Assembly (NCBI GenBank): GCA_030949995.1
Contig: JAUZRY010000032.1
Location: forward strand, 1-45,239
Source: Ardenticatenia bacterium
GTDB taxonomy: Bacteria; Chloroflexota; Anaerolineae; Ardenticatenales; Ardenticatenaceae
Reading direction: 5' to 3'
Length of the DNA stretch: 45,239 nt
The notes below the pieces were generated by a model. That model ran no database searches, was not told the DNA's origin, and worked only from the letters and a program-made list of their open reading frames with translations. The position numbers and the translations under genes were made by a program. Shown here piece by piece: positions 1 through 10,495 of the stretch. Position 1 is the first letter of the stretch, and every line of letters starts with the position of its first letter.

Positions 1-208
1 AAGGAAGAAGGGAAGGGAAGGGAAGGAATGCATGCACATACAGCTACATATATATATATACTATATATATATATATATAATATGTTATATATATATATCA
101 TGAAGCGTGCATAAAGGAGGAAAAGGCAAGGGAAGCTTCCTCAGTGGCGCAGCCGCCTACCTGTGGTCCTGGCCAGGTAATTAGTCATTCAGCAACAATG
201 AAGACATT
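1..208. repeat. Low-complexity edge: GGAAG repeats and TA microsatellite
   Basis: Positions 1-28 are GGAAG/GGGAA purine repeats. Positions about 47-100 are an almost pure TA dinucleotide tract with a few interruptions. Positions 100-208 are unremarkable and show no protein similarity I can recognise. The composition is unlike the rest of the window, which is GC-rich with almost no AT tracts. Homology of the adjacent inositol-phosphate synthase stops at about 208, so this segment is probably foreign or a misjoined contig end (inference). Confidence 0.7.
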
Positions 209-978
209 TCTTCGCCCAGGTTGTAATCGAGCTGGGAGGTGACAGCGTTGGTCTTGGAGATCTTCTTGCTTTCCAGCCGGCTGCGCTCTAACATATTGTA
301 GAAATCCATGTTGCCGCCCACGTTGAGCTGGCTCGTGCGCTCCAGGCGCACCCCGCGGTCCCGGAAGAGCTTGGTGAGGACGCGGTGCACAATGGTGGCG
401 CCCACTTGGCTTTTGATGTCGTCGCCGATGATGGGCAGACCTCGCTCAGCAAAGCGGCGTTGCCAGTAGGGTTCCCGGGCGATGAAGACGGGCACACAGT
501 TGATGAACGCACATCCGGCGTCCAACACTTGCTCCACGTACCACTTCGTGGCCATTTCGCTGCCCACCGGCAAGTAGCTGACCACCACGTCAGTCTGAGT
601 CTCCCGCAGGATTTTCACGATGTTGTCCGTGGGACCTTCGGCCTTGTGGATCTTGTGCCGCAAGTATTCGCCCAACCCATCATGGGTCATGCCCCGGTAG
701 ACCTTAACGCCCAAATAGGGCACCTCGGAGAACTTGATGGTATTGTTTTGCCCGGCCCATATAGCCTCGGAGAGGTCTTTGCCCACTTTGTCGGCGTCCA
801 CGTCAAAGGCAGCGGTGAACTCGATGTCGCGCACGTGGTAGCCGCCCAGCTCCACGTGCATGAGACCGGGGACGAATTGGTCTGGCGACGCCTCCTTGTA
901 GTAGTAAACCCCTTGGACCAGGGAGTTGGCACAATTGCCCACGCCGATGATGGCCACACGCACTTTTTTCTCTTCCAC
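181..978 (-). CDS. ino1: Myo-inositol-1-phosphate synthase, truncated at its C-terminus
   Basis: Converts glucose 6-phosphate to inositol 1-phosphate with NAD; cytosolic; feeds inositol lipids or inositol-derived solutes. The N-terminal NAD fold is clear ([15 protein letters not shown] near residues 9-23), followed by the family block ending in [22 protein letters not shown]. Actinobacterial-type homologues run to about 360 residues, whereas this frame stops at 265. The catalytic-domain tail normally following TSQLDY is missing, and the last eight or nine codons look unrelated. The start is GTG at 976-978, preceded on the minus strand by AGGAGG at eight bases spacing. The gene is divergent from gyrA. 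The truncation coincides with low-complexity DNA and is probably an assembly artefact rather than a real short enzyme. Confidence 0.85.
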   Translation of the reverse strand: MEEKKVRVAIIGVGNCANSLVQGVYYYKEASPDQFVPGLMHVELGGYHVRDIEFTAAFDVDADKVGKDLSEAIWAGQNNTIKFSEVPYLGVKVYRGMTHDGLGEYLRHKIHKAEGPTDNIVKILRETQTDVVVSYLPVGSEMATKWYVEQVLDAGCAFINCVPVFIAREPYWQRRFAERGLPIIGDDIKSQVGATIVHRVLTKLFRDRGVRLERTSQLNVGGNMDFYNMLERSRLESKKISKTNAVTSQLDYNLGEEMSSLLLND

Positions 979-1139
979 TGCACTTTCCTCCTGAGGAGCT
1001 CTTCATCCCGTTGATCTGGGCTCCGGCGTTGTCCTGGCCTCGTTGTGGTAATGGCGAAGACACCGGTTGTCCATCCTATCACAGCTTGAAGGGGTGTCAA
1101 GTGGGTGTTTGGACACTCGTCAAGAGCTTCCTTTTCAGG

Positions 1140-1145
1140 TATAAT
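1140..1145 (+). promoter_or_regulatory. -10 box (TATAAT) upstream of gyrA
   Basis: A perfect TATAAT lies at 1140-1145 in the 333-base gap between divergent ino1 and gyrA. No convincing -35 is seen at 16-18 bases. Transcription from here would give gyrA a leader of about 160 bases. Nothing else recognisable lies in the gap (979-1311). Confidence 0.45.
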
Positions 1146-1311
1146 TTGCGTAAACGCCCGGCGTGTTTGCCCGTGTCTGCGAGCGGCCGGAGAAGTTGGG
1201 CACAATCCTCCCGAGGACTCCGTTTGGCCAACGCCTGTGGTCCTCTTGTGGTGGATTACCCTCGTGTGGTCACCTGTCAACCCGATGTGAAGAGCAGCAG
1301 CGGGGAAGCGT

Positions 1312-3780
<2,469 letters not shown>

Positions 3781-3810
3781 CGTGTGCCGAGGGGATGAGG
3801 ACGTTCGCAC

Positions 3811-3824
3811 GGGCCAAATGGCCC
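3811..3824 (+). terminator. Short hairpin after gyrA
   Basis: GGGCCA-AA-TGGCCC forms a perfect six-base stem 30 bases after the gyrA stop and is followed by TTCT rather than a true T run. It may be a weak intrinsic terminator. Confidence 0.35.
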
Positions 3825-3854
3825 TTCTGGGCCAAGGCCGGATATCGCACGTTG

Positions 3855-3863
3855 TGCTATAAT
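3855..3863 (+). promoter_or_regulatory. Extended -10 promoter for the PurN-like gene
   Basis: TGCTATAAT (TG at 3855-3856, TATAAT at 3858-3863) is a perfect extended -10. No good -35 is visible. It lies about 100 bases before the start codon at 3966. Confidence 0.5.
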
Positions 3864-3965
3864 CAACAGTGAAAGTTCACCGTCAACACGAAGCGGGAAT
3901 GTGCGCGTGCTCCCCCGTTCATTGTCCAGGGACGTGGATGAGCACAGAGAAAACACGAGGGTGGA

Positions 3966-4628
3966 ATGGCGATGGGAAGAGAAGGCGAAAACGTGCGCTT
4001 TGTGGTACTCATATCAGGGTCGGGGGGGGTGTTGCAGGCCATTCTGGATGCCTGCCGAACCGAACGCCTCCATGGCCAGGTGGTCGCGGTGTTCTCCCAC
4101 GAACCCTACGCCTACGGCCTCTTGCGGGCCGAGCGAGAAGGCGTGCCAGCTTTCCTCCACGATCCGGCTGAATACCGGTTCGAGGGGCGCAACGAGCACG
4201 ACTTCGAGGCCGATCTGGCCGAGCACGTGGCCAAGTTTGCCCCCGATTACGTGATCCTGGCCGAATGGCGTCTGCCCTTGGGGGAAACGTTCCTTCGGCG
4301 CTTCCCCGACCGGGTGATCAACCTCCACGCCGGACTGCCCGGCCAATTCCCCGTCTTCGACCCCTACGGGCTGAACCCTGTCCAACGTGCCTACGAAGCC
4401 TACACGGCTGGCTTCATCCGTGAAACCGGTGTGACTGCCCACATCTTGCGCGCTCCACAACATGAAGGACCCATCCTCGCCCAGGAGCGTGTGCCCATCT
4501 ACGAATTCGACACCCCCGGCGACGTGGCGGAGCGCTTCTACCGCGTCCAATGTGAGCTGTTGGTGAACGTGTTGCGCCGCCTTGTCGAGGAGCGCGAGAT
4601 GTACCGGGTGCAGGGCGAGCACGGGTAG
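3966..4628 (+). CDS. PurN-type formyltransferase, divergent active site
   Basis: Related to phosphoribosylglycinamide formyltransferase, which transfers formyl from 10-formyl-THF to GAR in purine synthesis. The protein is 220 residues, a normal length. The opening VVLISGSGGVLQAILDACR matches the family's phosphate loop SGNGSNLQAI but has lost the two Asn residues. The catalytic Asn-x-His is kept in VINLHAGLP, and the His of GVTAHIL is also kept. The residue equivalent to catalytic Asp144 of E. coli (DGGP) appears to be His (HEGP). No other pur gene is nearby. ATG 3966 follows GAGGGTGG. It could be a true PurN with drifted residues, or a formyltransferase with another substrate. The family is certain; the substrate is not. 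Confidence 0.75.
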   Translation: MAMGREGENVRFVVLISGSGGVLQAILDACRTERLHGQVVAVFSHEPYAYGLLRAEREGVPAFLHDPAEYRFEGRNEHDFEADLAEHVAKFAPDYVILAEWRLPLGETFLRRFPDRVINLHAGLPGQFPVFDPYGLNPVQRAYEAYTAGFIRETGVTAHILRAPQHEGPILAQERVPIYEFDTPGDVAERFYRVQCELLVNVLRRLVEEREMYRVQGEHG

Positions 4629-4694
4629 AGACAGGCCGTTCATCTCACCGGCCCGTGGGGCATTTCCCAATTCGCCCTTCTCCGCGACTTATTG

Positions 4695-4737
4695 TAGAAT
4701 ACCGGCTAGCCCACCCGCCCTGCACCGTCGGGCGGGT
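4695..4737 (+). promoter_or_regulatory. Promoter-like box followed at once by a strong hairpin (possible leader/attenuator)
   Basis: TAGAAT at 4695-4700 is followed by a perfect eight-base stem, ACCCGCCC (4713-4720) with GGGCGGGT (4730-4737), loop of nine, then TCTTCAT. It sits in the 353-base gap between the PurN-like gene and the arginine decarboxylase. It may simply terminate the upstream gene. If the box is a real promoter, the hairpin forms at the very 5' end of a leader of about 270 bases. I recognise no known riboswitch or other feature in the rest of the gap (4738-4981). Confidence 0.4.
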
Positions 4738-4981
4738 TCTTCATGGTGGGCCGATGTCCACGTGGTGCCGCGCATGAAGTTCCCTGTGGGAGGCCAGCAG
4801 GCAGGCCAGGTGGCCGTGCTGTGCTCACTACGGCCGAAGATAGTGCATGGTAGGCATATCCCTGGTGCCCGACAGAAGAACAGTTTCGCGGTATCCTCGC
4901 GGATGTGAACCATCGCCCAGAATATCGGCCCGCGTCCGCCGGAGAGGGCGTGGGTGAAATTTTCGCACAAGGAGAAGGGCC

Positions 4982-5527
4982 ATGCGCTTTGTGCCGAGGA
5001 AGCTCTTTCTAACGCGCGGTGTTGGCATTCACAAAGAGCGTCTCACCAGCTTCGAGCTGGCCCTGCGAGAAGCCGGCATTGCTCACCTCAACCTGGTGCG
5101 GGTCTCCTCCATCTTTCCTCCTGGTTGCCGCATCGTCAGCCGCGAGGAGGGGTTGGCGGCCTTGGAGGCCGGTGAGGTCACTTTCGTCGTCCTTTCTGAG
5201 ATGACCACCAACGAGCCAGGGCGCCGCATTGCGGCCTCCATCGGCATTGCTATTCCGGCTGACCCCCGCATGTACGGTTACTTGGCCGAACACCACGCCT
5301 ACGGACAAACAGAACAGGAAGCGGCTGACTACGCCGAGGACTTGGCCGCGGCCATGTTGGCCACCACCTTGGGCATTGCCTTCGACCCGGACAAGGATTA
5401 CAACGAGCGCAAGGAACAGTACCGCATGGGGGGACACATCGTGGACAGCACCAGCATCACCCAGACGGCCGAGGGCGCACCCGGAGGCATGTGGACCACG
5501 GTTATTGCCGCTGCCGTGCTCATCTGA
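4982..5527 (+). CDS. pdaD: Pyruvoyl-dependent arginine decarboxylase
   Basis: Decarboxylates arginine to agmatine, the first step of polyamine synthesis here. The proenzyme cleaves itself between two serines to make a pyruvoyl cofactor. The site is visible as RVSSIFPPG, predicted cleavage between Ser42 and Ser43. The [12 protein letters not shown] and [10 protein letters not shown] segments near the C-terminus are typical of the family. At 181 residues it is a little longer than the archaeal enzyme (about 165). ATG 4982 follows AAGGAGA at seven bases. It is the first gene of an operon with a deoxyhypusine-synthase-like protein (12 bases on), agmatinase and cobS, so agmatine is very probably passed to the agmatinase. 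Confidence 0.92.
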   Translation: MRFVPRKLFLTRGVGIHKERLTSFELALREAGIAHLNLVRVSSIFPPGCRIVSREEGLAALEAGEVTFVVLSEMTTNEPGRRIAASIGIAIPADPRMYGYLAEHHAYGQTEQEAADYAEDLAAAMLATTLGIAFDPDKDYNERKEQYRMGGHIVDSTSITQTAEGAPGGMWTTVIAAAVLI

Positions 5528-5538
5528 GGGAGGCTCCC

Positions 5539-6633
5539 GTGTACGGCCGAAAGTTGGCTCCTGGACCAATTCCGGCAGATCTCCCGGTGACGGCCCTGGT
5601 GGACGATTTCTTCCTCGCCTACAACGCTGCCCGCTTGCGGGAGGCGTGCCACCTGTTCGTCGAGCAGATGCTTGAGCCCGACACCACCGTCTGTCTCACC
5701 ATCAGCGGTGCTCTCACCCCGGCCGGCTTGGGCCATGCGGCCTTCGTGCCCCTGATAGAAGCCGGTTTTGTGGACTGGATCGTGACCACAGGGGCCAACC
5801 TCTACCACGATTTGCACCGCTCGCTGGGCTTCGAGCTCTACCAGACATCTCCTCTCGTAGACGATGTGCGCCTCCGGGAGGAAGGCATCATCCGCATCTA
5901 CGATATCGTGTTCGAGCAGGACGTGCTCTTTGAGACCGACGCTTTCATCCGCCGTGCGCTGACGGCTCCTGAGTTCAGAGGACGCATGGGGACGGCCGAA
6001 TTTCACCATCACTTGGGGCGTTACGTGCGCGAGCGCGAACGCCTGCTGGGATTGCCTCACCGCTCGCTCCTCGGCGCTGCCTACGAGGCCGGAGTGCCCA
6101 TCTACACCCCCGCGCCCGGCGATTCTGGCTTGGGCATGAACGTCGCCGCCCTGCGCCTTCAAGGACGTGAGATCGGCTTCGACCCTGAGCTGGACGTGAA
6201 CGAGACGGCGGCCATCGTCTACGGCACCAAGCGCGCTGGTGGCAAGAGCGGCCTGCTTATTCTGGGCGGGGGTACACCCAAAAACTTTGCCCTCCAAACC
6301 GAGCCCCAAATCCAAGAAGTGCTCGGCCTGGACGAGCGCGGGCACGATTACTTCGTCCAGATTACCGACGCACGCCCAGACACCGGGGGGCTCTCGGGGG
6401 CCACGCCGAGCGAGGCGGTCACGTGGGGCAAGGTGGACCCGAACCAATTGCCCAATACCGTCGTCTGTTACGCCGACACCACCATCGCCTTGCCCATTCT
6501 CGTGGCCTATGCTCTGGCCAAACGCCCTCCTCGGCCCCTCAAGCGCCTCTACGAACGGCGGGCTGAGCTCCTCGACGCCCTCCGAACAGATGACTTGGCC
6601 CGCCCGGCGGACGCAGGTGGAGGGCGCACGTGA
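5539..6633 (+). CDS. Deoxyhypusine synthase-like protein (probable polyamine aminobutyltransferase)
   Basis: Family members use NAD to move an aminobutyl group from spermidine. In eukaryotes and archaea the acceptor is a lysine of eIF5A; bacteria lack eIF5A, and related enzymes make homospermidine. The protein has 364 residues with the NAD-fold stretch [18 protein letters not shown] and the active-site motif EAVTWGKV; Lys298 would be the catalytic lysine (human Lys329). GTG 5539 is chosen because GAGGGAGG sits just upstream; an upstream in-frame ATG at 5491 would overlap the decarboxylase. The agmatinase start overlaps its stop by four bases. Its place between arginine decarboxylase and agmatinase points to a polyamine product. 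Family assignment is firm; the product (homospermidine, or an agmatine conjugate) is inference. Confidence 0.85.
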   Translation: MYGRKLAPGPIPADLPVTALVDDFFLAYNAARLREACHLFVEQMLEPDTTVCLTISGALTPAGLGHAAFVPLIEAGFVDWIVTTGANLYHDLHRSLGFELYQTSPLVDDVRLREEGIIRIYDIVFEQDVLFETDAFIRRALTAPEFRGRMGTAEFHHHLGRYVRERERLLGLPHRSLLGAAYEAGVPIYTPAPGDSGLGMNVAALRLQGREIGFDPELDVNETAAIVYGTKRAGGKSGLLILGGGTPKNFALQTEPQIQEVLGLDERGHDYFVQITDARPDTGGLSGATPSEAVTWGKVDPNQLPNTVVCYADTTIALPILVAYALAKRPPRPLKRLYERRAELLDALRTDDLARPADAGGGRT

Positions 6634-7529
6634 ATCATTTCCTGGACCTGCCGCCGGAATTCACGGTGCCCGAACGCTCGTGGGCCTGGGTGCTCCCGGT
6701 GCCGTACGAGAGCACGGTCAGCTACGAGGGGGGCACGCGCAAGGGGCCGGCGGCCATCATTGAGGCCTCCGCCCAAGTCGAGCTCTACGACCCCGTCTTT
6801 GAGGGCGAACCCGCTCTGGAGTACGGCGTTCACACCCTGCTGCCGGTGCCCACCAACCACGCCTCCCCTGAGGCCATGGTGGCCGATATTGCCCGGGCCG
6901 TAGAAACATGTGCGCGGCCCGACCGGCTGCTCGTGGTGCTGGGGGGAGAGCACACCATCTCTGTGGGCGTTGCGCGCGGGCTGGGTCGTGCGTACGGGGA
7001 AACGTTCACCGTGGTGGTAGTGGACGCCCACAGTGACCTGCGCGACGAGTACGAGGGCAGTCGCTACAGCCACGCCTGTGTGAGCCGGCGGCTGCTTGAC
7101 GAGGGTGTGGACTCCATTTTTCAAATCGGCGTGCGGGCCATCTCCAGGGAAGAGGTCGAATTCATCCGTGCTCACCCTGAGCGCCTGCGGGTCTGGTTCG
7201 CTGATGACGTGCACGCCACCCCCATCGAACTCCTGTTGGCCGACCTGGAGGCGCGCCTGCACGGTCGGCGCCTCTTCATTTCGTTAGACGTGGATGGCTT
7301 GGACCCCTCAATCATCCCGGCCACCGGCACACCCGAGCCCGGCGGTCTCACTTGGCCCCAAACGCTCGCCATCGTTCGGACTGTAGCCCGCGTGGCCCGC
7401 GTGGCAGCCGTGGATTGTGTGGAGTTGGCCCCGCGCCCTGGCCTTCACATGGCCGAATTCGCCGCCGCACGCCTGCTCTACCACACCATGAACGCCATCT
7501 GGCACTACCGCAGCGGGCCGCACCAATGA
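6630..7529 (+). CDS. speB: Agmatinase (ureohydrolase family)
   Basis: Hydrolyses agmatine to putrescine and urea using two manganese ions. All metal-binding motifs of the ureohydrolase fold are present in order: [24 protein letters not shown], and [20 protein letters not shown]. The [11 protein letters not shown] spacing favours agmatinase over arginase, which fits an arginine decarboxylase two genes upstream. At 299 residues the length is normal. The GTG start at 6630 overlaps the preceding stop (GTGA), so the two genes are translationally coupled. The conserved motif near the C-terminus is slightly altered ([11 protein letters not shown] instead of the usual VDVVEV-type), without loss of metal ligands. 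Confidence 0.92.
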   Translation: MNHFLDLPPEFTVPERSWAWVLPVPYESTVSYEGGTRKGPAAIIEASAQVELYDPVFEGEPALEYGVHTLLPVPTNHASPEAMVADIARAVETCARPDRLLVVLGGEHTISVGVARGLGRAYGETFTVVVVDAHSDLRDEYEGSRYSHACVSRRLLDEGVDSIFQIGVRAISREEVEFIRAHPERLRVWFADDVHATPIELLLADLEARLHGRRLFISLDVDGLDPSIIPATGTPEPGGLTWPQTLAIVRTVARVARVAAVDCVELAPRPGLHMAEFAAARLLYHTMNAIWHYRSGPHQ

Positions 7530-7532
7530 GGA

Positions 7533-8285
7533 ATGGCCGTGTTCCGGGTGATTCGCTTGGCCTTTTCCTTCCTCACCGTGCTCCCTCTCTCCGTGTCCCG
7601 CGTGGAAGATCGGGAGCTGGGCGCCACCGTTGGCTGGTTTCCCCTGGTGGGGCTGACGGTGGGCAGCGTGCTCGTGGTCGCCGCTTGGATCAGCGTGCCC
7701 CGGGTGGGCGCCGACGTGGCCGGCGCGTTGGTGGTGGGGGTGTGGGTTGTGCTCACGGGCGCGCTCCACGTGGACGGCTTTCTGGACGTGTGTGACGGGC
7801 TCTTCGGCGGTCACACGCCCCAGGAGCGGCTCCGCATTATGCGCGACGAGCGCGTGGGAGCCTTCGCCGTCGCCGGCGGAGCCCTGCTCTTTCTAGCCAA
7901 GTACAGTGCCATGGCCACCTTGTTGGCGGCACCCTGGCCAGTATCGGCCGGCCTTGTGCTCTCTGCGCCCGTTCTCGGAAGATGGGCCATGTCCCTGGCC
8001 ACGGTGAGCTTCCCCTACGCGAGGCCACAGGGACTGGGCCAGGCCATGAACACCCATGCGGGCCGGCGTGAGGCGGTCCTGGCTGGCACTTTGGCCTTGG
8101 GCGTTGTCGGCCTGGTGCTGAGGAGCACAGGCGTGGCCCTGTGGGCGGGAGCTACCCTTCTCACCTGGCTGGCCGGCCGGTGGGCCCTGCGTCGCGTGCC
8201 CGGCTTCACGGGTGATATGTACGGTGCCCTCTGCGAGAGCACAGAGGCGGCCGTGCTCATTGTGGGCGTGGCTCTCATGGCCTAA
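7533..8285 (+). CDS. cobS: Adenosylcobinamide-GDP ribazoletransferase (cobalamin synthase)
   Basis: Joins adenosylcobinamide-GDP and alpha-ribazole in the last step of cobalamin assembly, at the membrane. The 250-residue protein is strongly hydrophobic with several membrane spans. It carries the family signatures LHVDGFLDVCDGLFGG, RIMRDERVGAFA and FTGDMYGA. It begins three bases after the agmatinase stop, so it is probably co-transcribed with the polyamine genes although no biochemical link is known. No other cobalamin gene lies in the window, which suggests either scattered cob genes or salvage of cobinamide. Confidence 0.92.
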   Translation: MAVFRVIRLAFSFLTVLPLSVSRVEDRELGATVGWFPLVGLTVGSVLVVAAWISVPRVGADVAGALVVGVWVVLTGALHVDGFLDVCDGLFGGHTPQERLRIMRDERVGAFAVAGGALLFLAKYSAMATLLAAPWPVSAGLVLSAPVLGRWAMSLATVSFPYARPQGLGQAMNTHAGRREAVLAGTLALGVVGLVLRSTGVALWAGATLLTWLAGRWALRRVPGFTGDMYGALCESTEAAVLIVGVALMA

Positions 8286-8303
8286 CGTGTCCGTCTCGGG
8301 CCA

Positions 8304-8666
8304 TCACCCCGCTTGTCCGCTCTCCTCGTAGAGCTGGTTGGTCTTGGCAGCCATGATGAAGTCGTTCTGGTGCAGCCCCCGGATCTTGTGGGTCCACCAG
8401 CGCACAGTGACCCGTCCCCACTCGGTGAGAATAGCCGGGTGGTGGTCTTCAGCCTCGGCCAACTCGCCGACTTGGTTGGTGAACGCCAGCGCCTCGGCGA
8501 AGTTGGCGAAGCGGAACACCCGTTCAAGCTGTGGGATACCCTCGCGCTCAACCACCGTCCAGCCGGGCACTTGATCCATAAGCTCCTGAATCTCCTCGGC
8601 CGACAGTGGGGGTTCATCACCGCGGCAGGCTGTGCACTTCATCTCCACCAGTTTGGCCTTGCGCAT
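8304..8666 (-). CDS. phhB: Pterin-4a-carbinolamine dehydratase
   Basis: Dehydrates 4a-hydroxytetrahydrobiopterin, recycling the cofactor of aromatic amino acid hydroxylases; some bacterial homologues assist molybdopterin or other pterin chemistry. The 120 residues include the active-site pattern EDHHPAI, then [21 protein letters not shown]. The N-terminal CTACRG pair of cysteines is common in bacterial members. It converges on cobS (18-base gap). AGGAGGGA precedes the start. No phenylalanine hydroxylase gene is visible nearby, so the physiological partner is unknown. Confidence 0.92.
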   Translation of the reverse strand: MRKAKLVEMKCTACRGDEPPLSAEEIQELMDQVPGWTVVEREGIPQLERVFRFANFAEALAFTNQVGELAEAEDHHPAILTEWGRVTVRWWTHKIRGLHQNDFIMAAKTNQLYEESGQAG

Positions 8667-8711
8667 GGAATGCTTTCCCTCCTGATCGCGCGTTGCCTAA
8701 ATGCCGTCCTC

Positions 8712-8730
8712 TCACAGCTAGGAGCTGTGA
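8712..8730. promoter_or_regulatory. Perfect dyad TCACAGCT-AGG-AGCTGTGA
   Basis: An eight-base inverted repeat with a three-base centre lies in the gap between divergently transcribed phhB and the membrane-protein gene. It could be a repressor operator or a small hairpin. No regulator gene is adjacent. Confidence 0.4.
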
Positions 8731-8923
8731 CTCCTACCATCACATCTGTATGATATCCCAGGCCGACCGATATGAAAAACAGACACAACGGGATGTCGTG
8801 CTCGTCGCTGGGCGCCTTTTCATTCTGGGACTAACGCTGGGATGAAGGAAGTAAGAATCTGTGGGCCCATCTCATCTGATGAATAGAGGCATCAACCGAC
8901 AACCGGAAGATGAGGAGGGAGCA

Positions 8924-9364
8924 ATGACCACAGCACTGCGTCAGACCACATCGGTGGCCGGGAGCATCACGCTGGGCGCTGTGGCCGGACTGGCTGGCGG
9001 CGTTCTCTTCGGGATCATGATGGCCATGATGAACATCCTGCCCCTGGTGGGTCAGCTCGTCGGCCAGCCCAACAGCACTGTGGGCTTCATCGTCCACATG
9101 GGCATTAGTGCCATCATCGGGGCCACATATGGGGTGCTTGCAGCGCGACTGCCCCGCCGTTGGGACACTGCTCTTGTTGGCGGCGCGCTCTACGGGGTAG
9201 TGTGGTGGGTGCTCGGCGCCCTGGTGTTGATGCCCCTCATGCTGGGGATGGCGAACATGGTCCTGGTGGTGGGCCAGATGCAGTGGTGGAGCCTAGTAGG
9301 CCACCTTCTCTACGGGGCCGTGACTGGCGGTGTCTTCCTTGTCCTGGCCCAGCGCTCCTCGTAG
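8924..9364 (+). CDS. Small conserved membrane protein with two similar halves
   Basis: I do not recognise a named function. The 146-residue protein is almost wholly hydrophobic, with about four membrane spans. The first half (AGLAGGVLFGIMMAMMNILP, then GFIVHMGISAIIGATYGVL) resembles the second (LVGGALYGVVWWVLGALVLM, then SLVGHLLYGAVTGGVFLVL), suggesting an internal duplication with one conserved His in the middle of each second helix. Proteins of this look occur in many Chloroflexota and archaea. ATG 8924 is chosen over an upstream GTG at 8861 because GAGGAGGGA lies directly before it. Confidence 0.75.
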   Translation: MTTALRQTTSVAGSITLGAVAGLAGGVLFGIMMAMMNILPLVGQLVGQPNSTVGFIVHMGISAIIGATYGVLAARLPRRWDTALVGGALYGVVWWVLGALVLMPLMLGMANMVLVVGQMQWWSLVGHLLYGAVTGGVFLVLAQRSS

Positions 9365-9416
9365 TCCCATTCCCAATGGAGGACAGCACTGGGAGAGCCA
9401 TGTGATATCACCACAC

Positions 9417-9452
9417 GGCGCGGGGAGGGGCACACAACCTCTCTCCCGCGCC
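9417..9452. terminator. Strong GC hairpin between convergent genes
   Basis: GGCGCGGG (9417-9424) pairs with CCCGCGCC (9445-9452). Further inner pairs form with one bulged T, giving a long stem. There is no T run on either side, but its position between the converging membrane-protein and dehydrogenase genes fits a bidirectional terminator. Confidence 0.55.
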
Positions 9453-9477
9453 ATGTCTTCTGGCCTCATCTCATCTC

Positions 9478-10491
9478 TTACGTCCCGTACCGTTCGGCCT
9501 CGTCCGGACGAATGTGGTCCAATACGGCTTTTACCATTTCCCCAGTCGTCAAGGTGCCCCCTAGGTCAGGTGTTGCCGCGCCGGCTTGCAGGGCCCGGCG
9601 AACTCCCTCCTCGATGGCGACAGCCACCCTGGGCAGATACCAGACATACCGGCAGAGCAGCGCCCCACTCAAGATGGCGGCAATGGGGTTGGCAATGCCA
9701 CGGCCGGCGATGTCTGGCGCGCTGCCGTGAACTGGCTCGGCTACCGCCACCCCATTTCCCAAGTTGATTGAGGGGGCCAAGCCCAGTCCGCCACACCAGA
9801 CGGAGGCAAGGTCACTGAGGATGTCGCCGTACAAGTTGGGGGCCACGATCACGTCGAAGCGTTCTGGTGAACGGGCCAAGTGGTAGGCGGCCACGTCCAC
9901 CAACATCTCTTCCACGTCCACATCGGGGCGAATGGTGGACACCGTAGCGCGCACAGTGTCGCGAAAGAGGCCATCAGTGAGGGGGAGCACGTTGGCCTTG
10001 TGGACGATGGTGAGGCGGCGACGGGCGAATCGCGCGGCCAACAGGCCGATGCGTTCGCTGGCCGCGCGCGTGATGCGCCGTATGGCCTCGGCTTGTTCCT
10101 GATTGCCCTGCTCCTCGCCCACGTACAGCCCTTCGGTGTTCTCCCGCACAATGATCAGGTCAACGTCCGCGCGCGCGCCTGGCAGGGGAAGTGCACGCAC
10201 GGGGCGCACATTGGCGTACAGGTCGAGGGCAGTGCGGAGCGTCAGGATGGCGCTTCGGTAGCCAGACACGGGGTGGGCCGGCGACTGCACGGCGCCGAAG
10301 AGGGCTGCGCCGGCCGTGCGCACGGCCTCCAACGTGCTCGCAGGCACTGCTGTGCCGAGTTCCTGGAACGTCCCCCAGCCGGCTTCAGCGGTCACGATGT
10401 CCAAGTCGGGAATGACTGCCTTGAGCACGTGCGCAGCGGCCGGAACCACCTCTTTTCCAATGCCGTCACCGGGGATCACCACCAATTTCAT
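9478..10491 (-). CDS. Homoisocitrate dehydrogenase-type enzyme (isocitrate/isopropylmalate dehydrogenase family)
   Basis: Family enzymes oxidise and decarboxylate 3-substituted malates with NAD(P). The 337 residues show IPGDGIGKEVVPAA at the start, LDLYANVRP, IIVRENTEGLYVG, a catalytic HKANVL lysine, NLYGDILSDLAS and HGSAPDIAGRGIANP. The stretch AEAGWGTFQELGTAVP and the LDLYANVRP segment resemble Thermus homoisocitrate dehydrogenase from the aminoadipate lysine pathway more than LeuB, which usually has LFANLRP. No other lysine or leucine gene is adjacent, so the substrate remains uncertain; isopropylmalate, isocitrate or tartrate are alternatives. It follows the TPR gene by four bases and is probably co-transcribed with it. 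Confidence 0.72.
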   Translation of the reverse strand: MKLVVIPGDGIGKEVVPAAAHVLKAVIPDLDIVTAEAGWGTFQELGTAVPASTLEAVRTAGAALFGAVQSPAHPVSGYRSAILTLRTALDLYANVRPVRALPLPGARADVDLIIVRENTEGLYVGEEQGNQEQAEAIRRITRAASERIGLLAARFARRRLTIVHKANVLPLTDGLFRDTVRATVSTIRPDVDVEEMLVDVAAYHLARSPERFDVIVAPNLYGDILSDLASVWCGGLGLAPSINLGNGVAVAEPVHGSAPDIAGRGIANPIAAILSGALLCRYVWYLPRVAVAIEEGVRRALQAGAATPDLGGTLTTGEMVKAVLDHIRPDEAERYGT

Positions 10492-10495
10492 GGTG

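Noticed and set aside
47-100. AT-rich tract as a replication origin
   Set aside because: It is a simple TA microsatellite with no DnaA boxes, no dnaA or dnaN nearby, and it coincides with a suspected misjoin.
4738-4981. tRNA or known riboswitch in the gap before pdaD
   Set aside because: No cloverleaf, CCA end or T-loop GTTCGA-type sequence was found, and no known riboswitch core was recognised.
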